A stretch of DNA of 64,000 nt from Roseivirga sp. (GTDB lineage Bacteria > Bacteroidota > Bacteroidia > Cytophagales > Cyclobacteriaceae), in NCBI GenBank assembly GCA_029262895.1, contig JAJCYM010000094.1:1-64000 (forward strand), in the 5' to 3' direction. Under the pieces are notes generated by a model. It was not told the origin of the DNA and made no database searches. It worked only from the letters and a program-made list of their open reading frames with translations. Shown here piece by piece: positions 10,115-19,595 of the stretch; position 1 is the first letter of the stretch, and each line of letters begins with the position of its first letter. The position numbers were made by a program, and so were the translations under genes.

Positions 10115-10462
10115 CTATGGATTTGGTATTTCCATGTTTTAGATTTTAACCCGGTCCGAGTTTTGAGTCAGCATTTTATTCTAAGGGAGTTGGCCTTTTT
10201 TATATGCAACAGGAGGGCAGGTAATAAGACAGCCTGCCTGGCATTTGTACTTTGAAAAAGTTTGTGATGGAGAATCGGCTGAATACCGTGATCCAGATGT
10301 CAAAAAAACACCCCAACTCTGGTGGCATTCCAAAAGTTGGGGGTTGAACAAACTCAATAGGCGATTCAAATCACCAGAGCCTGTGTTTTACGAACTTCGA
10401 CAGCCGCTTATCTATGTCAGCATTAATCGAAAGACTCTTTCTTATGGATAATCGACTAATTA
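10115..10462. other. Non-coding stretch between operons
   Basis: With the terminator before it, this gap is about 400 bp. It holds a minus-strand terminator (10302-10342) for the following gene. The open frame at 10245-10451 runs through that hairpin, has no recognisable motif and is not called. Nothing else is evident. Confidence 0.5.
10302..10342 (-). terminator. Rho-independent terminator of the 10463-10903 gene
   Basis: Read on the minus strand, CCCCAACT pairs with AGTTGGGG over a loop of about 16 bases and is followed within two bases by seven T residues. It lies about 120 bp downstream of the stop at 10463. Confidence 0.65.
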
Positions 10463-10903
10463 TCAGGGCCAGTTTTTCAAGATTTCAAGCCCCCCGATAA
10501 TGGTGAGATAGTCGGAAGCGAATGGGGATTTATTTGGTCCTCCTAACCACATCATCGCTTGCTCTATATAAATATCAAAATCAGGAATATGATTATATTT
10601 ACCTGATTTATAAACACGCTGGTAAAATGAATAGAAGGCATTAGAATAAGCTTTAGCTGTCTTCAAAGCCGCATCCCAATCCTCTGCAAGAATCTGCGCG
10701 TGTAAGGCTGCTCTTCGATTACTCAAATGGTCTTCTTGCAATCCAAATTCAACCGACCACGTATGCGTTTCTAAAAGGCTTATTGTGCGATCAATCCAAA
10801 ATTCTTTTGGCCAATCCTGCGGATTTATTTGAGCTTTGGCTGATTCTAATCCTATAAAAGAAACTAGCAAGAAGCTTAAAATTGTGATTCTAAGTGTTTT
10901 CAT
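10463..10903 (-). CDS. Small secreted protein of unknown function
   Basis: 146 residues with a clear signal peptide (MKTLRITILSFLLVSFIGLESAKA). The mature part is helical and rich in Trp, Tyr and Ala (for example DWDAALKTAKAYSNAFYSFYQ), suggesting a small helical-repeat fold. I recognise no family. It is transcribed alone and ends at a good terminator. Confidence 0.65.
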   Translation of the reverse strand: MKTLRITILSFLLVSFIGLESAKAQINPQDWPKEFWIDRTISLLETHTWSVEFGLQEDHLSNRRAALHAQILAEDWDAALKTAKAYSNAFYSFYQRVYKSGKYNHIPDFDIYIEQAMMWLGGPNKSPFASDYLTIIGGLEILKNWP

Positions 10904-11086
10904 GTTATTCGTTTTAGTTTATCAATACACACACCAGTAGACTGATGGCCTCACAAACATAGTTGACACCATACACCTCAAAGAGGACAACCGTACCACC
11001 CAATTCGGACTTTTAGCCAATTTTGAACCAATACTCGCGGGATTGATGTCTTTCAGCTGACCTCTGGGAGGGAAGGCATTCCAAGA

Positions 11087-14000
11087 TCAGGAAAGGAAAG
11101 TCGAAGGGTTTCGACCCATGCGGTGGGTAAATAGCTTGGAGAAATAATCAATTTTTTTGAACCCCACTTCTATCGCCACCTCTTTTACAGATTGGCATGT
11201 ACCATTTTCCAACAATGTTCTCGCTTGCTGCAATCTTACTTCTTGGATATACTGACTCGTGTTCAAGCCGGTGATTGATTTCAGTTTACGCGACAAATGG
11301 CGGGTACTGACATGTAAATTGTCAGCAATAAATTCAGCACCAAGCCTGGAATCATTGATGTGATTAATGGCAAAACTCTCGGCATCCTTGAGCCATTCTA
11401 GGTCTCTGGGACTTAATGGGGCCGATGATTCCATGGTTTCCTGTTGATCCTCTGCTTCTATTGATTCCTCCACCTGCTGAAGGCGGTATCGCAACAAGTT
11501 CTGGGTTCGAATAATCAGCTCATCGGGCAAGAATGGTTTGGTCAGGTAATCATCTACACCAATCCTAAGTGCATTTAAACGATCTTCTTTTCCAGCCCTT
11601 GCCGTCAAAAGAATCATTGGCTTCAGGTATAGCTCAGGTGTCTGTTTGACTCGTGTGAGCAATTCAAATCCATCCATTTCGGGCATCATGATATCGGAGA
11701 TGATTGCATTCACAGCTGTAGGATCAGCGGTCAGCATTTTCAGGGCGGCCTTTCCGTTTGGTTGCGTAACAACCTTGAAATAAGGCTCAAGCACCGTCCT
11801 GATAAAGTCCTTCATTTCATTATGGTCTTCCACCACAAGAATGGTAGCGTTCAGATTCATGCCATTGAGAGAGGGCATCGGAACTTCTGTTTCCAATGCT
11901 ACATTCGACCCAGCTGTATCGGCTTCTACGGGTTGGTCATAAACCGGGGCCTGGATGGATAGGGTAAAGGTGCTTCCTTTCCCGGGTTGGCTTTCTACGC
12001 TAAGGCTACCATCCATTAACCGGGCAAACTCAGCACTCATGGACAAGCCGATTCCCAATCCACCCATCGGGTTATGTCTGTTCTCAAGAGATTGATAATA
12101 GCGATCGAAAATACGCTCCTGTTCTAATTGGGGAATTCCCTGACCATCGTCTTTTACTTTGATCGTCAATCGCTCTCTTGCCCAGGTAGCACTGACTTCG
12201 ATATGTCCACCTAGAGTAGTGAATTTCAGGGCATTCGAAATCAGATTGTAAACGATCTTTTCCAATTTCTTTTCATCGATCTGCAGGAAGGTGACAGGGA
12301 TTTCACTTTGAAATGAAAAGTGTTTTTCGACACTATTGACTTTGGCTTCCCAGGGTAACACGGTACGCTTGAACCAGTCATGGATATCAACGATATGTCG
12401 CTTTAACTCAATTTTATTGCTGTCGAGTCTGGATAAGTCCAGAATTTCATCCACCAGGTCTTTTAATTGAAAGGAATTGAATTCAATCTTTTCCAGTTCT
12501 CCAGCGATGGACTGATCCAGTCCGGGCTTTCGTTTGAGTACCTGCAAAGGGCCGTATATCAGACTCAGCGGGGTTCTCAATTCATGCGATATATTGGTGA
12601 AAAACTGAGATTTGGCCATGTCCAACTCAACCAGTTCACTGGCCTGTTGTTCAATGATTTGTTTGTCTTCCTGTATCTTTCGAGTACTTTTTTCGACCTC
12701 TTCTTTTAGTCGCCTGGCAGATTGCCTGAGCATATAAATACGCAGGTATATCAATCCGAAAACCACCGCGATAACAGATAAAATGAACCATGTTTGCTGA
12801 TAGAATGGGGCTCCGACTTCAACCGGTATGCTTAAAATCGAAACACCTTCGCTGCCCTGATAGCTAACTCCCTTGATTTCAAGTGTATATTTCCCGGGAA
12901 TTAACCCTTGAAACTGGATTTGATTATCCGTTTGAAAGATCCAGTTATCGACCACTCCTTCCATACGATAGGCGTACCGAAGATCGTCTGTATTGCGGTA
13001 ATCGAGCATCAACACTGAAACCGCGAAAGATCGTTCTTGATAGGGCAGTAGTATTCTATTTTCTTCCTTGAACGTGGAGGTGCGATCTTCCATTATTTGT
13101 GTCGCGCCATTCAATTGATTGTAGGCCGTAATGCGCAGCTCAGGCTGAGGATATTCTTGGGCTCGAAGAAGGCTATCCGGGTGGAAGCGGATTAACCCAT
13201 TCAATCCGCCAAAATACATATTGCCTTCCCAATCTTTGTAATAGGAATTGGTATTGAATTCATCATGGGAGAGTCCATCCTTGATCAAAAAGGTTTTCAC
13301 GTTTCCTGTTTCAGGAGAAAACTGCATCAGTCCATAGTCACTCGAAATCCACAAATTGCCCTGACCATCAGGCAGAATACCATAGGTGACATTATTTGAT
13401 AATCCATCCAGCATGGTGTAATTCCTGATCATTCCTTGATCCGGTCGAAAATAAATTATTCCACTACCTTTTGTGGCGATCCAAAACGAACCATCAGGTG
13501 CCTCATATGTGGATAGTAGGTCATTTTCCGGGAGGAAATATTTACCAATTCCCTCTCTGTGATAATGCGCAATTACACCATTGTCAACACTCCATTCATA
13601 CAAACCATGATCGCTTAGTACCCATATTTTGCCTGACTTATCTTCGTAGATCTGGTGAATGTGTTGACCCTTAAATTCATGCTGTCCGTCACGTATAAAT
13701 TCTTCGGCCACCTGCTTCTTGTGGTTCACTTTGTACATACCAATTTCGGTTCCGACATACATGTCCCCTGTATCATCTTCATATATGGTCCAAATGACAT
13801 TATTGAGATCATAATAGCTGGCCGAATCAGCTTTCAGGTCATATCTGATCAGGTGAAACCCACCCAACCATAAAATACTATCAGTATTCAGGTGAAGGGC
13901 ACCGGCATAATCATCGAGCCAATGTTCAAATTTCCGCTCAGGATCAATCTGCTTTACCTTGTGCGTTGCCAGATTAATTTTTCGGTTACCAGAATAAGAG

Positions 14001-15115
14001 GTTGTGATCAATTCATCATTGATCCTGATCATAGTTCGAATGCTCATCCAGTTGTTAGATGCGCTTCCATCTAAGTAGATTTTAAATGGGTTAGGTCGAA
14101 AATCGATGTTAAATATCCCTTCATTGGTCGATATCCAAGTGAGCCCCGAATTGTCCACAATATGATCCGAAAACCCGTTCAGCTGATAAGGTGCTAAGAG
14201 TTCATCAAAGGCAAGTAGTTCTTTTGTGGTAGTGTTGAATCGCTTCAGGTAAACATCACTCGCAATCCAGTATTCGGGTGCTTGCCGTGTACCTGGCACT
14301 AGCCAAATTCGATAATACTCAGGAAGGTCTGGAACATCTTTTCGTAGCTGTTCCAGAGAAAGAAAAGGCACCCTTCCTTTTCCACTTTGGTGTTCATAGA
14401 TATAGTCTGCTGTAGGGCTAATTGGCAGAGGTGGACCACCACGAGCGAATTCATTGTGGTAAAGTACTGGATAGTTAATATTATCCCTTTTTACACGGTT
14501 GTTTAGCTTGTTTTGATCATCCAATTCAATAGTATACTCCTGACATTCCAACCAAGTCGAACCATCAAGCCCTGAGCGGATAATTGCAAAATTCAGGCCT
14601 TCTTCCTTCAGATTGATTACCAGACCAATGTCCTTTTGGTTTCGGACCCGGTAAATTAGGCCCTCCGTATCTTTTAGGTAATAGTCATCGGGGCCCGCAG
14701 AGAAGAAGTAATCATAGGTGATGGTATCCGAATTCAACCTTTCAGAAAAATATTCATCAATAGATTTGACCTCCATGGTCGATGTGTTGATCAGAGCTTC
14801 TGCGTAATTGAAAAAACGGAGGTAAAGCCAATCGTCTGTAGGGCCAGGCTGAATATTAACTACCATATTATGAGGTAGGGCAGAATTAGAGGTCGTTACC
14901 GATTGGAATTGTTGGCCATCAAAGCGATTGATTCCATTTCGAGTGCCTACCCAGATATACCCCCTGGCATCCTGATATAAGCAATTGGTCAATCGTGCCG
15001 ATAACCCTTCCGCCACGGAGTAATGGTTGATTTTGGCGGTATTGGATTGGGCATATGTCTCAGGTGTAGTTAACGCCAAAAGGAGCAACATCCATACATA
15101 CAGTACCTGCTTCAT
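11087..15115 (-). CDS. Hybrid two-component system sensor/regulator (HTCS type)
   Basis: A single 1342-residue protein joins sensor, kinase, receiver and DNA-binding parts. In order: signal peptide (1-22), two-component-type beta-propeller repeats to about 690, a Y_Y_Y domain (about 700-775), one membrane helix (about 785-803), HisKA with phosphorylated H844 in NISHELRTPLSL, HATPase_c (about 955-1075, DDGQGIP and GGLGIGLS), a receiver with D1141 in SDIMMPEMDG, and a C-terminal AraC helix-turn-helix. HTCS proteins sense ligands in the periplasm and control nearby gene sets, often polysaccharide loci. No SusC/SusD pair is visible here, so the target is unknown; divergent transcription from 15393 makes the barrel/FG-GAP pair a candidate. 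Confidence 0.93.
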   Translation of the reverse strand: MKQVLYVWMLLLLALTTPETYAQSNTAKINHYSVAEGLSARLTNCLYQDARGYIWVGTRNGINRFDGQQFQSVTTSNSALPHNMVVNIQPGPTDDWLYLRFFNYAEALINTSTMEVKSIDEYFSERLNSDTITYDYFFSAGPDDYYLKDTEGLIYRVRNQKDIGLVINLKEEGLNFAIIRSGLDGSTWLECQEYTIELDDQNKLNNRVKRDNINYPVLYHNEFARGGPPLPISPTADYIYEHQSGKGRVPFLSLEQLRKDVPDLPEYYRIWLVPGTRQAPEYWIASDVYLKRFNTTTKELLAFDELLAPYQLNGFSDHIVDNSGLTWISTNEGIFNIDFRPNPFKIYLDGSASNNWMSIRTMIRINDELITTSYSGNRKINLATHKVKQIDPERKFEHWLDDYAGALHLNTDSILWLGGFHLIRYDLKADSASYYDLNNVIWTIYEDDTGDMYVGTEIGMYKVNHKKQVAEEFIRDGQHEFKGQHIHQIYEDKSGKIWVLSDHGLYEWSVDNGVIAHYHREGIGKYFLPENDLLSTYEAPDGSFWIATKGSGIIYFRPDQGMIRNYTMLDGLSNNVTYGILPDGQGNLWISSDYGLMQFSPETGNVKTFLIKDGLSHDEFNTNSYYKDWEGNMYFGGLNGLIRFHPDSLLRAQEYPQPELRITAYNQLNGATQIMEDRTSTFKEENRILLPYQERSFAVSVLMLDYRNTDDLRYAYRMEGVVDNWIFQTDNQIQFQGLIPGKYTLEIKGVSYQGSEGVSILSIPVEVGAPFYQQTWFILSVIAVVFGLIYLRIYMLRQSARRLKEEVEKSTRKIQEDKQIIEQQASELVELDMAKSQFFTNISHELRTPLSLIYGPLQVLKRKPGLDQSIAGELEKIEFNSFQLKDLVDEILDLSRLDSNKIELKRHIVDIHDWFKRTVLPWEAKVNSVEKHFSFQSEIPVTFLQIDEKKLEKIVYNLISNALKFTTLGGHIEVSATWARERLTIKVKDDGQGIPQLEQERIFDRYYQSLENRHNPMGGLGIGLSMSAEFARLMDGSLSVESQPGKGSTFTLSIQAPVYDQPVEADTAGSNVALETEVPMPSLNGMNLNATILVVEDHNEMKDFIRTVLEPYFKVVTQPNGKAALKMLTADPTAVNAIISDIMMPEMDGFELLTRVKQTPELYLKPMILLTARAGKEDRLNALRIGVDDYLTKPFLPDELIIRTQNLLRYRLQQVEESIEAEDQQETMESSAPLSPRDLEWLKDAESFAINHINDSRLGAEFIADNLHVSTRHLSRKLKSITGLNTSQYIQEVRLQQARTLLENGTCQSVKEVAIEVGFKKIDYFSKLFTHRMGRNPSTFLS

Positions 15116-15392
15116 GTCAATGGTGAGTGGTCGATCATTGAGATCTTGAGATTAATACAAAACTCAGATTCCCAAGGCAATATTGGAGACAAAATACTAA
15201 AAACCAGATGAATCAACATCTATTGAGTGCTAATCATCCTCTTCTTAGGTTGATCAACTCAGTGATAGATCAGCTCAATATTTCACGGAATCGAGAAATG
15301 TTATTAATCAAGTAAAGTTGTAGTCTATACTGGATTCGATGGACTTTGTAGGGTATTTATGATTCGAGTTTCTCTATTAGTGAGTTTTGGCT

Positions 15393-16247
15393 ATGCTAAA
15401 TGGGAAATACCTTCTTAACCTCAGGCTGCTGCTCGTCCTCTTAAGTATTTGGCTTGTCTCTAGCTGCTGCAATGCACAGAGCTTCTCAATATACAAGTCC
15501 ATGTATACCACAGCCAAGCCAGCAATATCCGTTGGTTTGGGAGTAGCATCCTATTATGGTGACCTTCAGGCAACGGCAATAATACCGAAGCCATCATTAC
15601 TCTTCGAATACAGCAAAGGGCTGACACGGCACATTGTTCATAGGTATTCACTCTCTTTTTATAAAATTGGTGCTTTAGATTCAAAAACAGGCTCATCAGG
15701 CCTTGAGTCCAGAAATTTGTCCTTTCAGTCTATCAATGTTGAGTTCGCCACCATTTTTGAATTTAGAGGTTTTGATTCCCACGAGGAAAAGTGGAGTGTA
15801 TTCAATCCCTATGCTTTTGTAGGAATCGGACTAACCACCAACAGCCCTAAAGCGGATTTTAATGGAAAGAAATATGGGCTTCGCAAACTGCGCACTGAAA
15901 CCATCAAATATTCCGGAGTCACACCTGTAATTCCATTTGGAGTTGGAATCAGGATCAAGCCAGTATCCCTTGCCTTATTGGTTTTGGAGGTAGGCTATAG
16001 ACTCACCTTCACCGATTATCTCGATGACGTAAGTACCCATTTTCGGGATCCAACAGAATTGTCCAGTGATATGGCTCGTCAATTGGCGGATAGAAGACCT
16101 GAAATAGGCCTTTCTCCATTAAAGCCTGGAAGTAAGAGGGGCAACCCTGAGCATAATGATGGCTATATCATGACTAGTCTTAAGCTGGAAATGCAGCTAC
16201 TGGGTCTAATCAGAAGCATGAGTAGGCGAAAACCAAAATTTAGATAA
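15393..16247 (+). CDS. Outer-membrane beta-barrel protein, DUF6089-like
   Basis: About 284 residues with a signal peptide ending near CCNAQ. It resembles Bacteroidota DUF6089 proteins: a start like VGLGVASYYGDL, alternating strands (YAFVGIGLTTNSP, VIPFGVGIRIKP) and the hallmark TDYLDDVST after GYRLTFT. It probably forms a small outer-membrane barrel of unknown role. ATG 15393 is preferred over the TTG two codons earlier. It is divergent from the hybrid sensor (277 bp apart) and is followed 17 bp later by the FG-GAP gene, suggesting an operon. Confidence 0.72.
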   Translation: MLNGKYLLNLRLLLVLLSIWLVSSCCNAQSFSIYKSMYTTAKPAISVGLGVASYYGDLQATAIIPKPSLLFEYSKGLTRHIVHRYSLSFYKIGALDSKTGSSGLESRNLSFQSINVEFATIFEFRGFDSHEEKWSVFNPYAFVGIGLTTNSPKADFNGKKYGLRKLRTETIKYSGVTPVIPFGVGIRIKPVSLALLVLEVGYRLTFTDYLDDVSTHFRDPTELSSDMARQLADRRPEIGLSPLKPGSKRGNPEHNDGYIMTSLKLEMQLLGLIRSMSRRKPKFR

Positions 16248-16264
16248 CTCAATCAAAAGAAATT

Positions 16265-17392
16265 ATGAAACTAGGTAAGTTCTCAAGACAAATTGGATTG
16301 TTGCTGATCCTGATATTCCTGCTTTATTCAGGTAGGGTCTATGCCTCCGATGATTTGGATCTGAAAAATTATTTGAAATGGTCAAAAACAGAATTTAAGA
16401 CCCGCGCTTCATCTGTGACGAGCTTCGCTAGATTGATAGAAAATGAGAAGGAGATACTCTTTCTTGGCTGCTATAAAAAGGGAAGAATTGAGATGTTCCA
16501 AAAGCTTGAAGCAAAGGAGGGTTTTCGGTTAGTAAAATCAATCAGACTTGACTTAGATGATATCAGAGACATAAAGGCTTTCAGATCGGGAGTAGATCAA
16601 TATACTATCGTTGTTGCTAGCGAATTATCCAACAAAATCCAGGTCTTGGAGTATGTCGAAAGTACAGGCCAATGGACTAAGCCTGAATCATTCCGTATTT
16701 CGGGTCCTACAAGTCTCAATATAGTTGATTTGAATAATGATGGGTATTTGGACATCTTAGTTGGAAGCACAGGTAGTGGCTCTTTTTGGCTTAGCAACGA
16801 TAAAAATGTAAGGTTTCAAAAGAAGTTGATTGGTAGTGCTTTTTTGGGTATTGAACAGATCAGACTCATTGATTATAATGAGGATGGATTTACAGATTTT
16901 ATTGGAGCCTCAGAATCACGCAAATCTCTGATTCTTGCCTTAAACGATGGTAAAGGCAAGTTTACACCTAAAGACATTGTGACAGGCATTACCGGTGTAC
17001 TTGATTTTTTGATTGCTGATGTTGATATCGACTGTGACCTTGATATAGTGGTGGCTTCTCATAACAGCAAGGGACTTTTGTTGCTGAAAAATGATCACGG
17101 AGAATTTACAGAAAAGAAGTTAGGAGACATTAAAAACCCTACTTCAATTCAAACACTGGATTTGATGGGAGATGGTAATCTAAGTCTTGTGGTTTCCTCC
17201 TTTGATGAGACTTATTTGACATTGTTGTATAACAAGAAGGGTGATTTCAAACAGGCCAAATTAGAAGTGGATGCCAGAGAGATTACAAAATTGGAGGTTA
17301 AACAAGAGAGTAAAGGACACTATAAGCTCCTGACAAGTTCATTTTCATCCGGTAAGTTTGCCGAGATCGAATTGAATGTTATGCGGTATTGA
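16265..17392 (+). CDS. FG-GAP/VCBS repeat secreted protein
   Basis: 375 residues with a signal peptide ending RVYA. Repeated D-x-N-x-D-G-x-x-D calcium-type loops are visible (DLNNDGYLDILVG, DYNEDGFTDFIGA, DVDIDCDLDIVVA), the pattern of FG-GAP or VCBS beta-propellers. These usually mediate protein or carbohydrate contacts at the cell surface. No sorting tail or enzyme domain is seen. It follows the barrel gene by 17 bp. Confidence 0.78.
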   Translation: MKLGKFSRQIGLLLILIFLLYSGRVYASDDLDLKNYLKWSKTEFKTRASSVTSFARLIENEKEILFLGCYKKGRIEMFQKLEAKEGFRLVKSIRLDLDDIRDIKAFRSGVDQYTIVVASELSNKIQVLEYVESTGQWTKPESFRISGPTSLNIVDLNNDGYLDILVGSTGSGSFWLSNDKNVRFQKKLIGSAFLGIEQIRLIDYNEDGFTDFIGASESRKSLILALNDGKGKFTPKDIVTGITGVLDFLIADVDIDCDLDIVVASHNSKGLLLLKNDHGEFTEKKLGDIKNPTSIQTLDLMGDGNLSLVVSSFDETYLTLLYNKKGDFKQAKLEVDAREITKLEVKQESKGHYKLLTSSFSSGKFAEIELNVMRY

Positions 17393-17476
17393 GTTAGTAG
17401 CGTTGTAGGAATCGCAGTGAGGAGAATTACTCTTATCCGGAAACGGAGGAAATAGACCTTCAATTAAATATTGAAA

Positions 17477-17514
17477 TAAAAAGGCCATCTCAGAAGTATC
17501 TGAGAAGGCCTTCT
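17477..17514 (-). terminator. Terminator between convergent genes
   Basis: The 14-base arms AAGGCCATCTCAGA and TCTGAGAAGGCCTT (one mismatch) enclose a 4-base loop. The T-rich tail is best on the minus strand (TTTTTATTT), serving the 17533 gene, but the hairpin may also stop transcription from 16265-17392. Confidence 0.7.
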
Positions 17515-17532
17515 AAGATATCCAATAGGATT

Positions 17533-18090
17533 TTAAAGCAACCTTTCAGCAGGGGGCTTAACACCTTTCATTCTAAGGTAGATGGTAGTTTGACCTCTGT
17601 GATGCGTTTGATGCTCAAAATTCTTTTTAAGCCATTCACCTCGAGGTAGTTCAGCACCACCAAATCCTTTGACACTTTCGTCAATCTTGCTCATATCAAA
17701 GTTTTTGATAGCATTAATGCAATGATCATAGGCCTGAGCGACTACTTCCCGTAACGCCTTCTTGTTTTTGTATTTATCATCCTTTTCGATATTGCCTTGG
17801 AAGATATTCTCAGTCCCGAGCGCAATGCCCATTATGCCAGTATTGGACCCGGCAATGTGTAACATTTGTTCAGCGAATGTTCTTATGCCTTTGGTCGGTG
17901 CATAGTTAATGCCATCTTCCGGCATAGCATCGATAAATTCTAGAGTATAGGCCTTGGCTCTTTCCCAATCCGCTACCAGGGCCTCTTTGCTCTCTTCTGG
18001 AGTGATCCCCGAAGTCGCATACAGATTGGTCGTGAATAGTATCGCGGCAATTGCCACAACGAAAGTTTTCAACTTGGTCTTCATAAACAT
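17533..18090 (-). CDS. Exported DinB/YfiT-fold protein 1
   Basis: 185 residues; the start may be the first or third codon (MFMKTKLK). A signal peptide ends near LYATS. The rest is a DinB-type four-helix bundle with candidate metal-binding histidines in QMLHIAGSN and FEHQTHHRGQT, the usual three-histidine pattern. DinB-fold proteins include thiol transferases and unassigned metalloproteins; despite the name they are unrelated to DNA polymerase IV. It is divergent from a second exported DinB-fold protein at 18241. Confidence 0.82.
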   Translation of the reverse strand: MFMKTKLKTFVVAIAAILFTTNLYATSGITPEESKEALVADWERAKAYTLEFIDAMPEDGINYAPTKGIRTFAEQMLHIAGSNTGIMGIALGTENIFQGNIEKDDKYKNKKALREVVAQAYDHCINAIKNFDMSKIDESVKGFGGAELPRGEWLKKNFEHQTHHRGQTTIYLRMKGVKPPAERLL

Positions 18091-18240
18091 GTGTTTTGTA
18101 AAAAATGATTTAGCATTGATAGGGGAATTTACGCAAGTACTTCCGAAAGGATGTCATTGGTAACAGTATTAACCTTTCGTTACAATTTCATTAGCATTTA
18201 TCTGCATGGGCCGTTTTCGAGGGAAAATCAAATTTAAATC

Positions 18241-18765
18241 ATGAGAAAACATAAGTATTATTTTATTGCTGTTCTAATGTTTGCCGCTGTAGCAGGAAAT
18301 GCACAAAAGCTCGAAGTAGATCGTATGGTCTATGCCTGGGGTAATATGAAGAACATGGTGGTTAATTCGGTGAGCAAAGTGCCTGCCGATAAATGGAATT
18401 TCGCTGCTGATGATAGTGTAAGGAATTTTGGTGAGATGGTTAAGCACATCAGCACTTCGAGCAGGTTCTTCGCAGGATCATTAGCAGGAAAAAGTGAGCT
18501 TCAGGAATTGAACAAAAAGACCGGGGAATTGAAGTCAAAGGATGAGATTATCAAAGACCTTGAACAGTCTTTCGATTTTGCTATAGCTTCAATTAAGGAA
18601 ATTGAGGAGTGGGATAAAGTCATTGACGCCTTTGGGAATAAGGTTTCTAAGTTGGAATTAATATTGCAATCTGAACATCATCTTCATCGAGAACATGGGA
18701 AGATTATTGTAATGATGAGAATGTTGGACATTGCTCCAGCAAGATCAACCAGCTGGTTCAAATAG
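18241..18765 (+). CDS. Exported DinB/YfiT-fold protein 2
   Basis: 174 residues with a signal peptide ending AGNAQ. It shares the bundle layout of its divergent neighbour: MVKHISTSS supplies the first histidine and SEHHLHREHGK the later ones. Metal binding is inferred from the family. It ends at a strong terminator (18789-18819). Confidence 0.8.
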   Translation: MRKHKYYFIAVLMFAAVAGNAQKLEVDRMVYAWGNMKNMVVNSVSKVPADKWNFAADDSVRNFGEMVKHISTSSRFFAGSLAGKSELQELNKKTGELKSKDEIIKDLEQSFDFAIASIKEIEEWDKVIDAFGNKVSKLELILQSEHHLHREHGKIIVMMRMLDIAPARSTSWFK

Positions 18766-18788
18766 AACAAGTTGATTTCATGTGTTGG

Positions 18789-18819
18789 GCTGTCGCAAAG
18801 TGAATTTGCGACAGCTTTT
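18789..18819 (+). terminator. Rho-independent terminator after the DinB-fold gene
   Basis: A perfect 11-bp stem (GCTGTCGCAAA and TTTGCGACAGC) with a 5-base loop, followed by TTTT. It lies 23 bp after the stop at 18765, in a convergent gap. Confidence 0.85.
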
Positions 18820-18827
18820 GACCAGAT

Positions 18828-19595
18828 TTAATGCCTTGGTAGTTTGGTCATAATGGAAGACTTATACGAACGACTGGAAATCAGATCAACACCGTTGCTC
18901 ATTTGGAATTTGTAGGTGTTATTATTCAAATAGGTCGTTTTCTCGATATGGACGGTGTTAATAATAACAGAGCGGTGTATTCGAAGAAACTGTTCTGGTA
19001 ACTCATTTGCCAGAAGATTTAGAGCAGCTCGGTAAAGATATTTCTGAGAAGTCGTATGGAGTTCAACATAGACTGAGTTTGACGATATCCACTTAATGTC
19101 CTTGGTCTTAATAACCTTTTCAAAGCCCCTTTCTTTAATTATGAATTCTGTGAGTTTAGAAGATTTGGAATCTTGAAACTCCTCATAGAGCCTAATCATC
19201 TTTTGATGAAAACCAGATTGCTCTCTTAAGTTCAGCAATTGCTTTACTCTTTTTACTGATTTTATAAGTCTTTGTTTATCAAATGGTTTGAGTAGATAAT
19301 CTAAAGCTGTAGCTTCAAATGCTGCAATGGCATATTGGTTGTATGCCGTAGTAAAAACGATAATCGGTTTGTTGTCTTCAGGCAGTCGCTCCATCACTTC
19401 AAGCCCATTGATCCCAGGCATATGAATGTCGAGAAATACCAGATCAACTTCATTCAACTCGAGATAGTCCAACGCCTCTCGGCCGTTTTTTAGCTCAGCA
19501 ACTACATCAACGTCATCATCAACGGCCAGCAATTCGCTCAAGTACCGCCTGGCATGTGGTTCATCATCTACTATTATGGTTCGTATGCTACTCAT
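18828..19595 (-). CDS. LytTR-family response regulator
   Basis: 255 residues. An N-terminal receiver (acidic pair D10/D11, phosphoacceptor D56 in VFLDIHMPG, late Lys in LLKPFD) is joined to a C-terminal LytTR DNA-binding domain (about 150-255, with FLRIHRSVIINTVHIEK). Its start overlaps the stop of the LytS-like kinase gene by 8 bp, so the two are co-translated partners. Targets unknown. Confidence 0.93.
   Translation of the reverse strand: MSSIRTIIVDDEPHARRYLSELLAVDDDVDVVAELKNGREALDYLELNEVDLVFLDIHMPGINGLEVMERLPEDNKPIIVFTTAYNQYAIAAFEATALDYLLKPFDKQRLIKSVKRVKQLLNLREQSGFHQKMIRLYEEFQDSKSSKLTEFIIKERGFEKVIKTKDIKWISSNSVYVELHTTSQKYLYRAALNLLANELPEQFLRIHRSVIINTVHIEKTTYLNNNTYKFQMSNGVDLISSRSYKSSIMTKLPRH

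Noticed and set aside
10245-10451. 68-codon open frame on the plus strand
   Set aside because: It runs through the hairpin and A-run of a minus-strand terminator, has no motif and no visible promoter.
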